A stretch of 64,000 nt of DNA from Hydractinia symbiolongicarpus (taxonomy: Eukaryota; Cnidaria; Hydrozoa; Anthoathecata; Hydractiniidae). Both the position numbers and the translations under genes were made by a program. Location: NCBI RefSeq assembly GCF_029227915.1, contig NC_079880.1:9203501-9267500 (forward strand). Direction: 5' to 3'. The notes beneath the pieces are model-generated. The model was not told the DNA's origin. It saw nothing but the letters and a program-made list of their open reading frames with translations, and did no database searches. Positions 1 to 11,700 of the stretch are shown one piece after another (position 1 is the first letter of the stretch; each line of letters opens with the position of its first letter).

Positions 1-740
1 TGGGGTTATTCTCCTTTTTCTCTCGTTTATTATCTTTTTTTTCTGAGAAGTTATTAAAATGGATAACTGGAAAAACATTGTTTGTTGTTTTCGGCATAAA
101 AGTAGCAAATTTTCAATTCCTATAATAAGCCTTTCCAATGGGACAATTAATGTTGCTATTAGTGCAACCACTTTTGATTCCATGTCTGCCATTTTTTTTA
201 ACTTGCTGCGTATAAAACATAAAAAATGTCACGTGATCAGTGAATAAGCCAGCTGAAGAACTTCATATGACAGCTAAATTTTTCAACGGGGCTGGCCGGT
301 TTTTTCAATTTGATTTCAGCCTGGCTAAGTTTTTTTCAAACTAATCCCGATGGAATGTGTTTTAAGGTATATATATACCAGTTCAAAATTTTGACTTAAT
401 GTTGATAGAACAGTTGCATATGTGAGTAAACACCTTGACAGTGTTTTCAAATTTTTAGTTTCTATGGGGGACTGCTTCTCAGAAAATTGTTGCTGATGGT
501 TTTGGCAGATTCAACACTTCCAATAAGAAAATATGCACAGCAAGTTACATAATGAATGTGGAAATAATATTTTGAAACCTCAATGCGTTTTTATACTTGA
601 CATTTCTAAAAATGATTAAAAAATATTTTTGGAAAAACTACGAAAATCAAGTGTTGTAATTTTTGAAAAAATGTGGAGAAAAACCCTAGGTATGGTTATT
701 TCAGAGAATTGTTTGAATGATTTAATATAGTAAATAAATT
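1..740. other. AT-rich sequence without a recognised gene
   Basis: I see no coding exon, RNA gene or repeat boundary here. The few open frames are short, AT-driven and have no recognisable motif. The stretch is probably the degraded flank of the broken transposon-like gene that follows. Confidence 0.4.
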
Positions 741-749
741 GTCTTTTTG

Positions 750-2190
750 TAGTTTAAGGATTATTTGATGTGTTGGATGAAGAAGGTTTTGGTGTGAAAT
801 TGGATTCATTGACCTGCCAAGAATTTGGAATGCTTGTACACATATAGCATCACAATATTCAGAAAAGAGAGGTCACTCTATCTTTGTTATGTTGAAAAGT
901 CTTGGGATAAGATAACTTGAAAACGGTTAAATCAAATTCATACAGGAAGACTTTATACTTAACCAATGAAGGCTTTCTTACATTGTGTAGGGTCAAAAGT
1001 TCTTCTAGAGTAACAGGGAAATTGATATCTGATTTCATGGCCATGTATTTTAAGTTATCAACGGCACCACCACCTGGAACAGTTAAATGTTATTCCAAAG
1101 ATATACAGGGGAAAAGTGATTCGTTAAGAAGAAAAAAGCAACCACTGATACTAATAGTACAGTTATAGATGCATATTTTCATGACAATGAACTGAATATT
1201 TTAAAAGATGATATAAATGCATTAAATAATTCTTACATTATGCTTGTGTTACAATCTAGTGAAGAGAGGGCTATATTCAACCTAAAAATAAAGTCTTTGG
1301 AAACACAACTTTATAGGCTTAAAGATGAAAATGCCTTGTTAGAAGGTAAAATAACAAGTCAAGAAAAAAGTTTTGACATTTCAACAAACGTGAAATAGGT
1401 AAAATTGAAAAAATAAAACAGTTAATGGTAACAAATTAAAATTTACTGTCAAAAGTTGAACAGTTAGAACATAAAAATCAGAAAATGACACATGATTGCG
1501 AAAAAAAAGTTCACTTTTATAAAAAAACAGTTGGATTGACATAAAAACTTTAAAGGAAAACTTGAAGTTTGCAATTGACAACTTTGATAATTCTTGTATG
1601 CAAACCATAAAAATAGGAAGTATACTGATGAAGTCAGGCTTTTTTTATGAACTGTTGAAAAAACAGTTGTTATATTGTCAAACTTGTTTTGAAAAAGCTT
1701 ACAAGGACATCGACAAACTTCCACAAGAAAGTTTATCTGTTGAGTTAATGGTGGAAGCGGAACTGATTTGGAAATTGCAAGTTCGCAATGCAATGTTGTG
1801 CAATGCTAACAACGTCCTGCATATTGATGGAATAAAATATACTTCATTGAAATAAGTGGTTACCAAGTTACAACTGATGCTGGGTCATTCACTATTGGTC
1901 TGGAAGATATGTTTTCTGATGAAGCATATAGTTATATGGACACCTTAAAATCAATGTTACTGATGATCTAGTTGGATTGTCCCTGAGAGTGAGGTTGAAC
2001 TTGATGTGAAGAAAGGTCTGTTTCAGTTCAATTCACTGATGACTGATTAATCGTAACTAATTCTGCCTTCTCCCTTCAAGATATTTTGCCATTCGTTGTG
2101 GAAAATTATGATGTGCTTTCTGCAAAAGAAAAAATTTCTATCAGCAAAATGTATCAGGTATTTTGTGGATTACACGCGATGCACAATTTA
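750..2190 (+). pseudogene. Broken unidentified transposon-like gene
   Basis: Several short frames read as pieces of one plus-strand protein broken by stops and frameshifts. Around 917-1060 the translation has a YRKTLYLTNEGFLTL-type segment that loosely recalls the BRO-N/KilA-associated fold (weak memory, not a firm call). Around 1200-1370 there is a coiled-coil-like stretch rich in Leu, Glu and Lys. Around 2065-2185 there is a segment with a DILPFVVENYD motif followed by FCGLHAMHN. That last piece resembles multi-copy proteins I associate with cnidarian and fish transposons. No intact frame exceeds about 100 codons, so the gene is dead. The function is unknown. Confidence 0.3.
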
Positions 2191-2384
2191 GATATATATT
2201 CCTATATTTTTCTTAAATAGTTTTTTTTTTCAACTGCGATACCAATATGCCAAATATTAGAGGGAACACCTCTAATAGTTATTTATTTCTAACTGTGGTG
2301 CCAAAGCTAAAGTGAAGTGTTTCATCAATGGCTTCTTTATTGCTTTCCTCAAATAATTATCTTTTCAACTGTTGCACCAAGGAT

Positions 2385-2455
2385 ACTGTGTGTTTTGCAC
2401 TAGCTGTTATATATAACGGCTAGTACAAAACAATACTTGCACAGTATCCTCCAAG
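2385..2455. repeat. Foldback (hairpin) repeat
   Basis: Two arms of about 30 bp face each other around a palindromic centre (tgttatatataacg). The outer arms read ggatactgtg on the left and cacagtatcc on the right, and the inner arms are gcactagc and gctagtac. The arms are imperfect near the middle. This is the structure of a small foldback element or MITE. Confidence 0.55.
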
Positions 2456-3410
2456 CATCGTAAATATTAGCTTTAAGAGAATATCAAAATTAAGGTGTCT
2501 CAAAATATCAGAATTCTGTGAAAAATTTGGTAATACTAGTATTCACCAGCAGATACTCCATAAAAGTAATGCCACGAAAAGATGTATACCCAAACATGTC
2601 CTTTTTGATTCACTCAAGATTCTCTTTCCAACCATACATAACAATCATATGTTATTTTTAAAAAAATTTTTCGCTAACCAGTGATGATATCACACCTTTA
2701 TTTGGTCCCCAGAGACTAGAATTTCCACTGCTTTAATTTTTCCGTGAAATGTAAACAAACTGATCAATTTTAACTAAAAAATCAGTTTTTACACTGAAAA
2801 TTGACTTGTTTACCACATATTTCTCCCAAAATCCACCCAAATTTGTTGCTACTCGTTGCTAGGAGTAGTTAAATAAAATATTTTTCAGTAAGCTTGATAA
2901 TATATTTGACTATATACAAAATTTCAAATGACATTTTTAATATACACTTTTTCCCCTAAAATAACACCATTAAGACCACACATTTTTTCATGCCGGCATA
3001 AAACTCCTGCGGGCATGAGTTCATTTCAGTGTCTTCAGGAAACCCTATTACTGTTCACACGTCAAAGGCAATATGACATTTCATGCTGCCATGATTTCAT
3101 GTTGAGGCTTTTTGAGCATGATATTACTATGTGTTTTAATGCTGGTATGAAAACAGCTTATAATACAGAAGTCATCATACGGAAGTCACTGAGAAGATAA
3201 TTTTAAATTTTAAATCATGCAAAACTCAAAATTATGTCTATGTGGAGAAAAACGTGGCCTTCCCAGCAGCAAGGTAACTTTTTTATATAGAAATAAAAAC
3301 AACTTCAGTTTATAGCGTGTTATTTGCTTCTAAAAAAGAAAGAAATATAAAATAAAACTATCATAAAAGAAAATATAAGTCATTATTGATATGATTGAAA
3401 AACTCCAAAA

Positions 3411-4453
3411 GTGACAATTCTAATGAATCCGAAAGGCACCCCCCCCCCATCCCACCACAAAAAAAGCAAGGAAAGTGAAAACAAAATCAACGAGATTCTG
3501 ATGGCAAACACTATGGTTGAGGCACTTCTTGATTGCATGAATGAACTAAAATCTAAGTATGAGTACAAGGGGGTACTAGATTTCGAAAGTAATCTGGTGG
3601 AACAACAAGGTTCGTGTGATAATGGCAGGGCATTTTGAAAAGACTTTGAATTACCTAAGGAAGAACTCGCAGTACAAAAGCTACGCTAGAATAAAGTCAA
3701 AAATTAAAAAAATTGAAAAGACTACAGAAAAGCTGTCAACAAAGGTCACCAGAGTGGCAGTGGCAAAATAGTATGCGACAACTGGGATTTGTTGATGAAT
3801 CTCTGGAGTGGATCACCAGCCACAAATTCCATCTCGAACTCCAAAAGTACAATTGCTGACAAAAACAAATTTCTTGAGGACACTGATGACAACGATGGTG
3901 ATGCTGAAAACCGAGAAGAAACTGAAAAAACCTTAGGTAGTGAGAAGTTGCCTGTCAATGCTACAGCTGATAAAAATACAGCAAAAAAAGTCACAGCCAA
4001 ATTCATAGATAACAAATGTAAAATTATGGAAAAAAACTTTCTTCAAGCCACCGTGATTAAATGTATTTAAACATGGCTAAAGATGAACTCCATCTCAAAG
4101 AAAATATGGTGAACCAATTGACCCAAGGAATAAAAGATTCCAATATAGCATTTGGTCAAATATCTGAGTCAATAGCTAGTGTGAATAAATCAATTGGTGA
4201 TGATTTGGCATTACTTGCCCAAGCCATCGGTGAAACTTAACAAAACAGCTACCCTCAATACTTTACCCAACAACCAGTGCATCCAAACACTCAATATGGT
4301 ACATCCTATGAAACTCCATTGCAAAGTAATTTTTAGAACACCTTGCCTTCTCCTAGTTTTACACCTACTCAAGGAAGATTTCCAAGATCGTATTCTTCAC
4401 AAACCTCGAGCAGCAGTAATGTAAGTTATACTGATAGTTCAAATATCAAATAA
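3411..4453 (+). pseudogene. Myb/SANT-like accessory protein of Harbinger, broken
   Basis: Broken plus-strand frames encode a basic N-terminal part, a Ser/Asp/Glu-rich linker (3800-3960), a helical part containing KENMVNQLTQGIKDSN (about 4095-4190), and a Gln/Ser/Tyr-rich tail. This order resembles the Myb/SANT-like partner proteins that PIF/Harbinger elements use for nuclear import and end binding. The position opposite a Harbinger transposase supports the call. Frameshifts and stops (for example near 4070 and 4240) split the frame. The trihelix Trp residues are not clearly visible, so the family call rests mainly on context. Confidence 0.35.
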
Positions 4454-4548
4454 AGTTTACCAACAGTTATAATGTAACCTATCTATCTTGAAGAAAATAA
4501 AACTTTACAAAAACTCTTTGAAATAGTCTGTTAAAAGTATCTCTAACC

Positions 4549-5560
4549 TGGTTCCTGAAGTTGAGTTAAGTTTATCAACAGTGTTCACAAGGCTGCGTTC
4601 TTTCAATGCCAATTCCTCTAAGACCTTTGGGTCTACAAACGACTTTTTGATTTCGCAAAAGTTGTGTAATGCAAAACAAACTAGTATAGCATTTTGAACA
4701 TGTTTTTAGATTCATAGCTCGATTTAAAACCCTCCACCTGGCTTTCAGCCTTCCAAATGCGCATTCTGTTTGGTTGACTAGTTCATTCGATATTCAATGA
4801 TCAAACTCCTTCATCACCTGTGGTAAAAGAGGGTATGCAGGATCTTCCAAAAGCAACTGTGGCATGGATTTACCACCCTCTACGATTTCCCAGTAAAATA
4901 ACTGAAACTCTCCATTAAGGTACTTTTCCTGAACCGTGCACTGCCTGGCCATTTAATTTTTACATTCGTGAATTGTCCATTAGCATTGCATATTGCTTGG
5001 CAATTAATTGAGTAATACATCTTGTAGGAAAAGTAACTGTGGGAGTTTTCTAAGGGTTGTTTTATTATGTGTGTGCCATCAACACAACCAATAACCTGAG
5101 GAAATCCAAATCGTTTCAGGAAGTTACAGGAAATCTTTTCCACATCAGCTTTTTCCACTGGGAATTTTATCAAAAAAGGAGCAATATCTTTTGCTAATAT
5201 GCCACATATTTTTTCTACAACAATACTTTTTTTGCAATGCCAAATGTATTTCCAATCATTAAAAGAGAACCTTGGTCCTTCAAGTAATATAGCGTAATGG
5301 CTAGTCTTTGCGGACTTGTGAAGACCTTTCCTTTGCATAAGGTCTAATTAATTCAACAAGTTTCATAATTGTTGTATCGTCACATGTGTTACCAACAATG
5401 TACAAGTTATCCCAACATTTATTAGTTTTTCCAGATATAATCCAGCATTTTCTATTGCTTCTAACATATCTAAAAATAAGTAGTTGTGCAGGAAAACGAA
5501 AAAAAAAATAAGGTAAATCCACAGCAAAACAATAAAAATATTTACCTCAATCTTGCACGT
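4549..5560 (-). pseudogene. PIF/Harbinger (HARBI1-like) transposase, broken
   Basis: Read on the minus strand, the N-terminal piece (5301-5480) has a WIISGKTNKCWDNL-type motif typical of Harbinger transposases. The catalytic part (4880-5338) contains the diagnostic block FPQVIGCVDGTHI with the first catalytic Asp, then the YYSINCQAICNANG strand and KWPGS. A C-terminal piece near 4645-4690 reads VCFALHNFCE, the usual end of the DDE domain. The region between WPGS and this piece, which should hold the second Asp, is scrambled. Stops occur after 4880, and the pieces lie in different frames around 5301-5338. This is a fossil of a DDE transposase that normally cuts and pastes its own element. Confidence 0.8.
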
Positions 5561-5885
5561 CTGTACCTCGATAATGCTGTATTTCTCTCCATAACTGCTT
5601 GATATCTCAAATTGTTGAACCTCATCTTCTGTTCTTTAAAAAATTTCATCATCAAAATACTGAGTAGCTGTAACAACGTTGAAGAACTCACGAGAACTGC
5701 ATCCAAGCCTGAAAAAAGCACAAGCTGTCCCTTGTTGGGAGCTATTTTTAATATCACTCTGCGGTATGCAAGTGCATAATTCAGCATATATTTGAGAATG
5801 GTTGGCATTTCATGCCAGCAGGAACGCTTTATGTGCATCAAAAAAAATTTCATGCCAGCATGAAATTTCACGCCGACATGAGTTT

Positions 5886-7667
5886 GATGTTGGGTATGTG
5901 TAAGCAGCCTCTAAAAGGGTGCCACTGTTGTTAAAATCTCCAGCTAAAAATTATATACACAATTATCAAATTTTGGTCAATTCCTGGGATATTCAAACAT
6001 TAATAATTTTTAAACCCTCATTTTTTGTCTTATTGAGTTCTTTCCAATAAGCCATATTTCAACAGCATTGTTAAATATTCTTTTTTTGATGTGGAATTGC
6101 AACTGATGTCTAAGACAGGACGGAAGACTAAAGCTTACCTCCCAATAAAAATTTGTCTTATCGTGTTTATACTTTGTTGAGTAATTTATGAAGAATTGAT
6201 ATAGGAGGAGGTCAATTTACACGTCCCCAAGCAACCTTTACCCGGGAATCTTTTTTCACTTTTTAATAATGGTTGGCCAGCCATTTAAGGCTGATTAGGG
6301 CCAATAAGTTATAAACACATTCGTTTTCAGGAAGTGCAAACAGCATACACGTTACAAAAAAATTTAATAGAAAACACTACAAAGAGATTTCTAGGTTTGG
6401 CCTACATAATTGGTTTTTTCCGTTTTCCATGTTTTTGGTTTAAGAATTTAGGTATTTAACTTTTTAACTATTTACTCTGTGGGCTGAAAAATTATTTGAC
6501 CACTAAGCGCTTTTTAAAAATTTGCAGAAAAAGCATTCTAGTACTCAAGCTATTTGCAATAAACATCAAATTTGTTCCTCAGGATGTTTAGTTTAACCAC
6601 TGGCAGAAAAAATTAGATAAATAATTGTTATTTTTTTCGCAATATAATTTACCCATAAGTGAAACTGTTTTTAATGATCTAGTTGAAGCCTAAATGTAAG
6701 TATTGATTGTTTATTCACTTAGAGTTTGTTGTGGTTATGCACTTTATGCTTTGACATACACGCTCCTGATGAACTATTTTGGGTTTTTTGTTGCGTAAAT
6801 TTCAAGAGCGTCTTTTTGTTGAAAGCATGATTATTTGCTGGCCAATTTCATTTTTGTATCCTTACAGTCAAATATCAAATTTTGGCAATTAGTGACCATT
6901 CACTGGCCATTATTTTAGGCGCTGAAAAGAATTGCAAAACTCATTCAAATATTTAGTTATTAATTGCAACAGTTAGTTGCATAAGTTTAGTTTAGTAACT
7001 TTTAGTACCATCACAAATTGCTCATTTGATAGACTCCATCCTCATTTTTGATTAATCTTTTATTAATTTAATGAATTGGTTGATGTTACGTTTTTTACCA
7101 TTTATAAGAAGTACTGAAATAAGTTAAATACAACACAATATTTTTTTCTTAAAGAATAAATTATTAAACGTTGTTTCACCCATATAGAATGTTTTTTTTC
7201 TTTTTTTATTTCATGTTATTTTCGACTTTAATGGCTTTATGTTTAGTTCATTGTTTTATTGAATTTGTTTTATGTTTTTTTATAATACTACTTTTATATG
7301 TTTAGCCAGAAATAAAACAACAAAATATTTATATAGAATAAAATCTTGTCTGTAGAGAAGGTAGGTTTGGCCTGATGTTAATTTTTTTAGCAATTTAATT
7401 CTGATTTCTTAATAATCATTTTCCGTAGTTTTAAAGTGATCAGGATGCTTGAATGTGCCTAGTATATATTCGTACAGCAAATCTATTTTTAAGCCATCTT
7501 TGTGGAGAGTTTTATATTCAGGATTTTTTTAAACAGTGCATTTTGAGTGGCTAAAATTTCATTTCTCAATTTTTTTTAGTGGTATTTTTTTGTTGTTGAT
7601 ATAAACCAATCCCTTCAAAACGTATATATATATTTTAGGTGTTTCTTGGCCTAATCTCTAGTCATGC
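5886..7667. other. Intergenic sequence upstream of the EGF/LamG gene
   Basis: No coding exon is recognisable. The stretch is very AT-rich with many T-runs. At 7634-7638 a pyrimidine-rich tract ends in tattttag shortly before the ATG of the next gene. This could be the acceptor of a 5'-UTR intron, in which case the promoter lies further upstream. No clear TATA box or repeat boundary can be assigned. Confidence 0.35.
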
Positions 7668-8790
7668 ATGATGATGATATTGACAAGGATTCTACTTTGT
7701 TTACTTGTTACTACAAAATGTTGTTTTACACAGCGTGGCGATGGATGTTCTACCTGTCTCACACAATCAAAGTGCATTGATACTATTCCTGCAACTTCAG
7801 TTAACCAAACTTTAGGTATTGAAGCCCAACACTTATGTTATCAGAACAACACATGTTTTGGTGTAAATGACACATCAAAAGTTCCTGTGCAACAATACCC
7901 TTTACAAATCTTTAAAGGACAACAAATAATTTTTAATGTAGGTACTTTACTGCAAAGTAATTTTACGTTAAAGATATTGAGCAGTGCTTCGTACAATCAT
8001 TTTACATCATGTAATATTTCTAAAGCAAGACAAATATCTTATTCTCGACAGAATAACTCCCTAATATCTTTAGAAGCTTTGGAACCAGGGATCTATTACT
8101 TGTTGTTTAGTAGCAGTCATGTTTTGTATTCCTGTGTATTTGGCTATCGAATTCAAGTTATTGTATATGATAATATCTGTTTTATTAGTAATGGCACCAT
8201 GTGCTCATCACATGGAAAGTGTTTATTAAATCAAACAGCAAGGACATATCAGTGTAACTGTTGCCCTGGCTATCATGGAAAATATTGCGAAATATTTAAT
8301 AGCTGCTCTACGAATCCTTGTTTAAACAATGGAACTTGTGTAGATGTTATTAATGGCACAAGCTTGGCTATTATTTGTTCCTGTCATCCACAGTTTACAG
8401 GAGATCTTTGTCAGTCTTGCATACCAGGCTTTATAGGAGAACGTTGTAACAAAGACATAGATGAATGTAATGTTACTCAAAGGATCTGTAATTATGGTGT
8501 GTGCAATAACACGTATGGCGGCTTTCATTGTCACTGTCCTGTTAATGTGACAGGGAGACTATGTGACATTGATTTATATGACAACTGTCAATCCAACCCT
8601 TGTAGCAGAAATGCAACATGTGTAGATGAGTATGGGAGTTTTCGCTGTGTGTGTCAAGCCGGTTTTACAGGTCAAAATTGTGATGTCAACATCAACGAAT
8701 GTGTTAATAATACTTGTGCTGTAGAAGGAACTGCTCAATGTGTAGACTTGATTGGCAAGTATTTGTGTCAATGTATCCCAGGTTATACTG
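7668..8790 (+). CDS. Exon 1 of EGF/LamG gene: signal peptide and first EGFs
   Basis: The exon starts with MMM and a hydrophobic leader (ILLCLLV) followed by a Cys-rich start of the mature protein. A unique N-terminal domain of about 130 residues with many N-glycosylation sites (NxS/T) precedes the EGF array. The first EGF begins near 8172. The exon ends in phase 1 inside an EGF (GGT TAT ACT G then gtatgc), and exon 2 supplies the last two cysteines. Confidence 0.8.
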
Positions 8791-11700
8791 GTATGCTTTT
8801 TTTGTAGTAGTAGTATGGTGGACTGAAATCAAAATGATGCTCACCAAGTGATTTTTAACATTTATGATCTATTTTTTAATATTTATTATTTAATTGCTCA
8901 TTTTTTAGGGACACATTGTGAAACAGATATAAATGAATGTGATTCAGACCCATGCCAAAATGGTGGCCTGTGCTTGAACCAAATCAACAAGTATACATGC
9001 GCTTGTCAACCAGGTTATGATGGCACCAACTGTCAAAATATTGCCAATAAATGCAAAGTACTAAAACCATGTGAAAATAATGGCACATGCAATAGATCTG
9101 GACATAACTTTCACAATTACACCTGTCAATGTACTCCAGGGTGGACTGGTCGTAATTGCTCTACGGAAATTAATGACTGCTTGTCCACTCCCTGTTTAAA
9201 CAATGCTACCTGTCATGATCTGTTTAATGCTTTTAAATGTGATTGTTTATTGGGTTGGACTGGTAATCTATGTGAAAGTAATATAGATATGTGCATACTA
9301 GCACCGTGTCAAAATAATGCTTCATGTATTGATTCTTTAAATGGACTAGATTATAGTTGCGAATGCTTAGCAGGCTTTACATCTAAAAACTGCAGTGTAA
9401 ATATCGATGATTGTGTCTTTTCAAATGCTAGCTGTATTAACGGTCGGTGCATTGATTTAGTAAATGGTTACATCTGTCAGTGCCAACAAGGTTGGTATGG
9501 AAAGAACTGTGATACAGATAAAGATTTGTGTTCACAAAATCCTTGTGTTAATTCATTGCATTGTGAAAATGTTAATTCAACTTTGGGTTATCAATGTTTT
9601 TGTAAACCTGGTTTTACTGGACAAAACTGCTTTGACAGAATAGATAATTGTATCAATAATACTTGTCAAAATGGTGCCACTTGTCACAGTGTCACCGATT
9701 TTTACAACTGCACTTGTGCCCCAGGCTTTGAAGGCCAATTTTGTCAACATGAAAAAAATGAATGTATCTCAAACCCATGCCAAAATAATGGAACATGTAA
9801 GGACTTTATCAATCAATATTTCTGTAATTGCAAGCCTGGATTCAGTGGATTAAACTGTGAAGTTAATATTGATGAGTGTTTGTCCTTACCGTGTCAAAAT
9901 AATGGGACCTGTATTGATAGAGTTAATGACTTTGCCTGCAATTGTTTGCGTGGTTTCACAACAAAAGATTGCAGCCTTCATGTCTGTAATGTATTGAACA
10001 CTTGTAAAAACAATGCAACTTGTGTTCAAACTTCTGATGGTTTCCATTGCCTTTGCCCACAATATTTTACTGGTAGTAAATGCGAAAATTCTATCAATGA
10101 ATGTTTATCAACTCCATGCAAAAACAATGGTTCGTGTATTGATTTATATAATGGTTATCGTTGCAATTGTGTGTTTCCGTTTTCTGGTAGACATTGTGAG
10201 AAGCATTTGTGTGATTGTAATATATGCCAAAATAATGCCACTTGTATCCCATCGCAGGATAACTACAAATGCCAATGTGTGCCAGGTTTTACTGGACGAA
10301 CTTGTGAAAATGACATAAATGAATGTCAATCACATTTGTGCAATGTGAATGGAACTTTACGTTGCACTGATTTAGTAAACAACTATGTTTGTGTATGTAA
10401 CCATGGTTACACAGGAAAATTTTGTCAGACACACTTGTGTGACTTGAGCAACATTTGTGGAAATGGTTCATGTATAAAAACAAAAAATGGATATGATTGT
10501 TTTTGCAATGCAGGTTTTAATGGATCTAATTGCGAAAACGACATTAATGAGTGTTTGAACGTCAGCTGTGGTGAAGGGACTTGTATTGACACAGTGAATA
10601 ACTACACTTGTTTGTGTCCAACCTCCACATCAGGGAGGAATTGTGAAATTAATTTGGATTTTTGTTCTAGTTCACCCTGCCTACACAACTCAACTTGTGC
10701 CAATGTTTTATCAAATGCAAGTTATACATGCACTTGTCAACACCCATTTGTAGGATCACATTGTCAGGATCACATATGTAATATTTCACACCCATGTAAC
10801 AATGGTACTTGTAATATCAGTCATAATGATTTTACATGTAACTGTTTTCCAGGTTTTACAGGAAAATTTTGCAATGAGAGTATTGACAACTGCCTTGATA
10901 ACCCATGTTTCAATGGCGGTGTATGTTTGAATGCTGTTAATAATTTTACTTGCGAATGCCCTACGAATTCAACTGGCTCACGTTGTGAATCAATACTTAC
11001 TTTCTGTAATTCTTCTGTGTGTCTTAACAATGGTAGCTGTGTTAGCAATTATACGGAAAGAAGTTACGAATGCACCTGTTGGCCTGCTTTCACTGGTTCT
11101 GAATGTCAATTTCATGAATGTGACATAGCTAATCCTTGCAAGAATAATGCAACATGTTTACGTAATCCATTAGCAGCGAAGTGTCAATGTCGTCCAGGCT
11201 TTACTTCTGATGATTGTTCTATCGAAATTAATGAATGTGAATCTTTTCCTTGCCTTAATAATGGAATATGCACAGATTTAGTGAATGGATACAACTGCCA
11301 GTGTTTAAGAAACTTTACTGGAGATAATTGTGAAACCTTCTTAAATTATTGTAATTCCAGCTCATGCTTAAATGGAGGTACATGTCATGCTGATCATACA
11401 AACAAAACATTTTCTTGTGTCTGTTCTCCTAATCATACTGGCAAAAGATGTGAAGTTAGTCTCATGGGACCATGCAAGACTCAACCTTGTGGTGTCAATG
11501 GAGTGTGTAGTGAAGTATCTAGTAATAGTTACAACTGCACCTGCCTTTTTGGATTTCATGGCCTACATTGTGAGAATTTTAACTGTCCTTGTGTTGGTGG
11601 AAGATGTCTTCGTTATTATTCAAGTGAACAGTACAGATGTGTATGTAAAACAGGCTTTACAGGAAGATACTGTGAAACATTTAATGGAGATTGTCGCAAC

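Larger units (their letters stand above)
2985..5885. mobile_element. PIF/Harbinger DNA transposon, decayed
   Basis: This region holds the two genes expected of PIF/Harbinger elements: a Myb/SANT-like protein on the plus strand and a DDE transposase on the minus strand. Both edges carry several copies of a short motif related to catgccggcatgaaa (about 2985-3130 and 5810-5880) in both orientations, as expected of subterminal repeats. I could not find a clean pair of terminal inverted repeats or a 3-bp target duplication, so the limits are approximate. Both genes are broken and the element cannot be autonomous. Confidence 0.55.
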
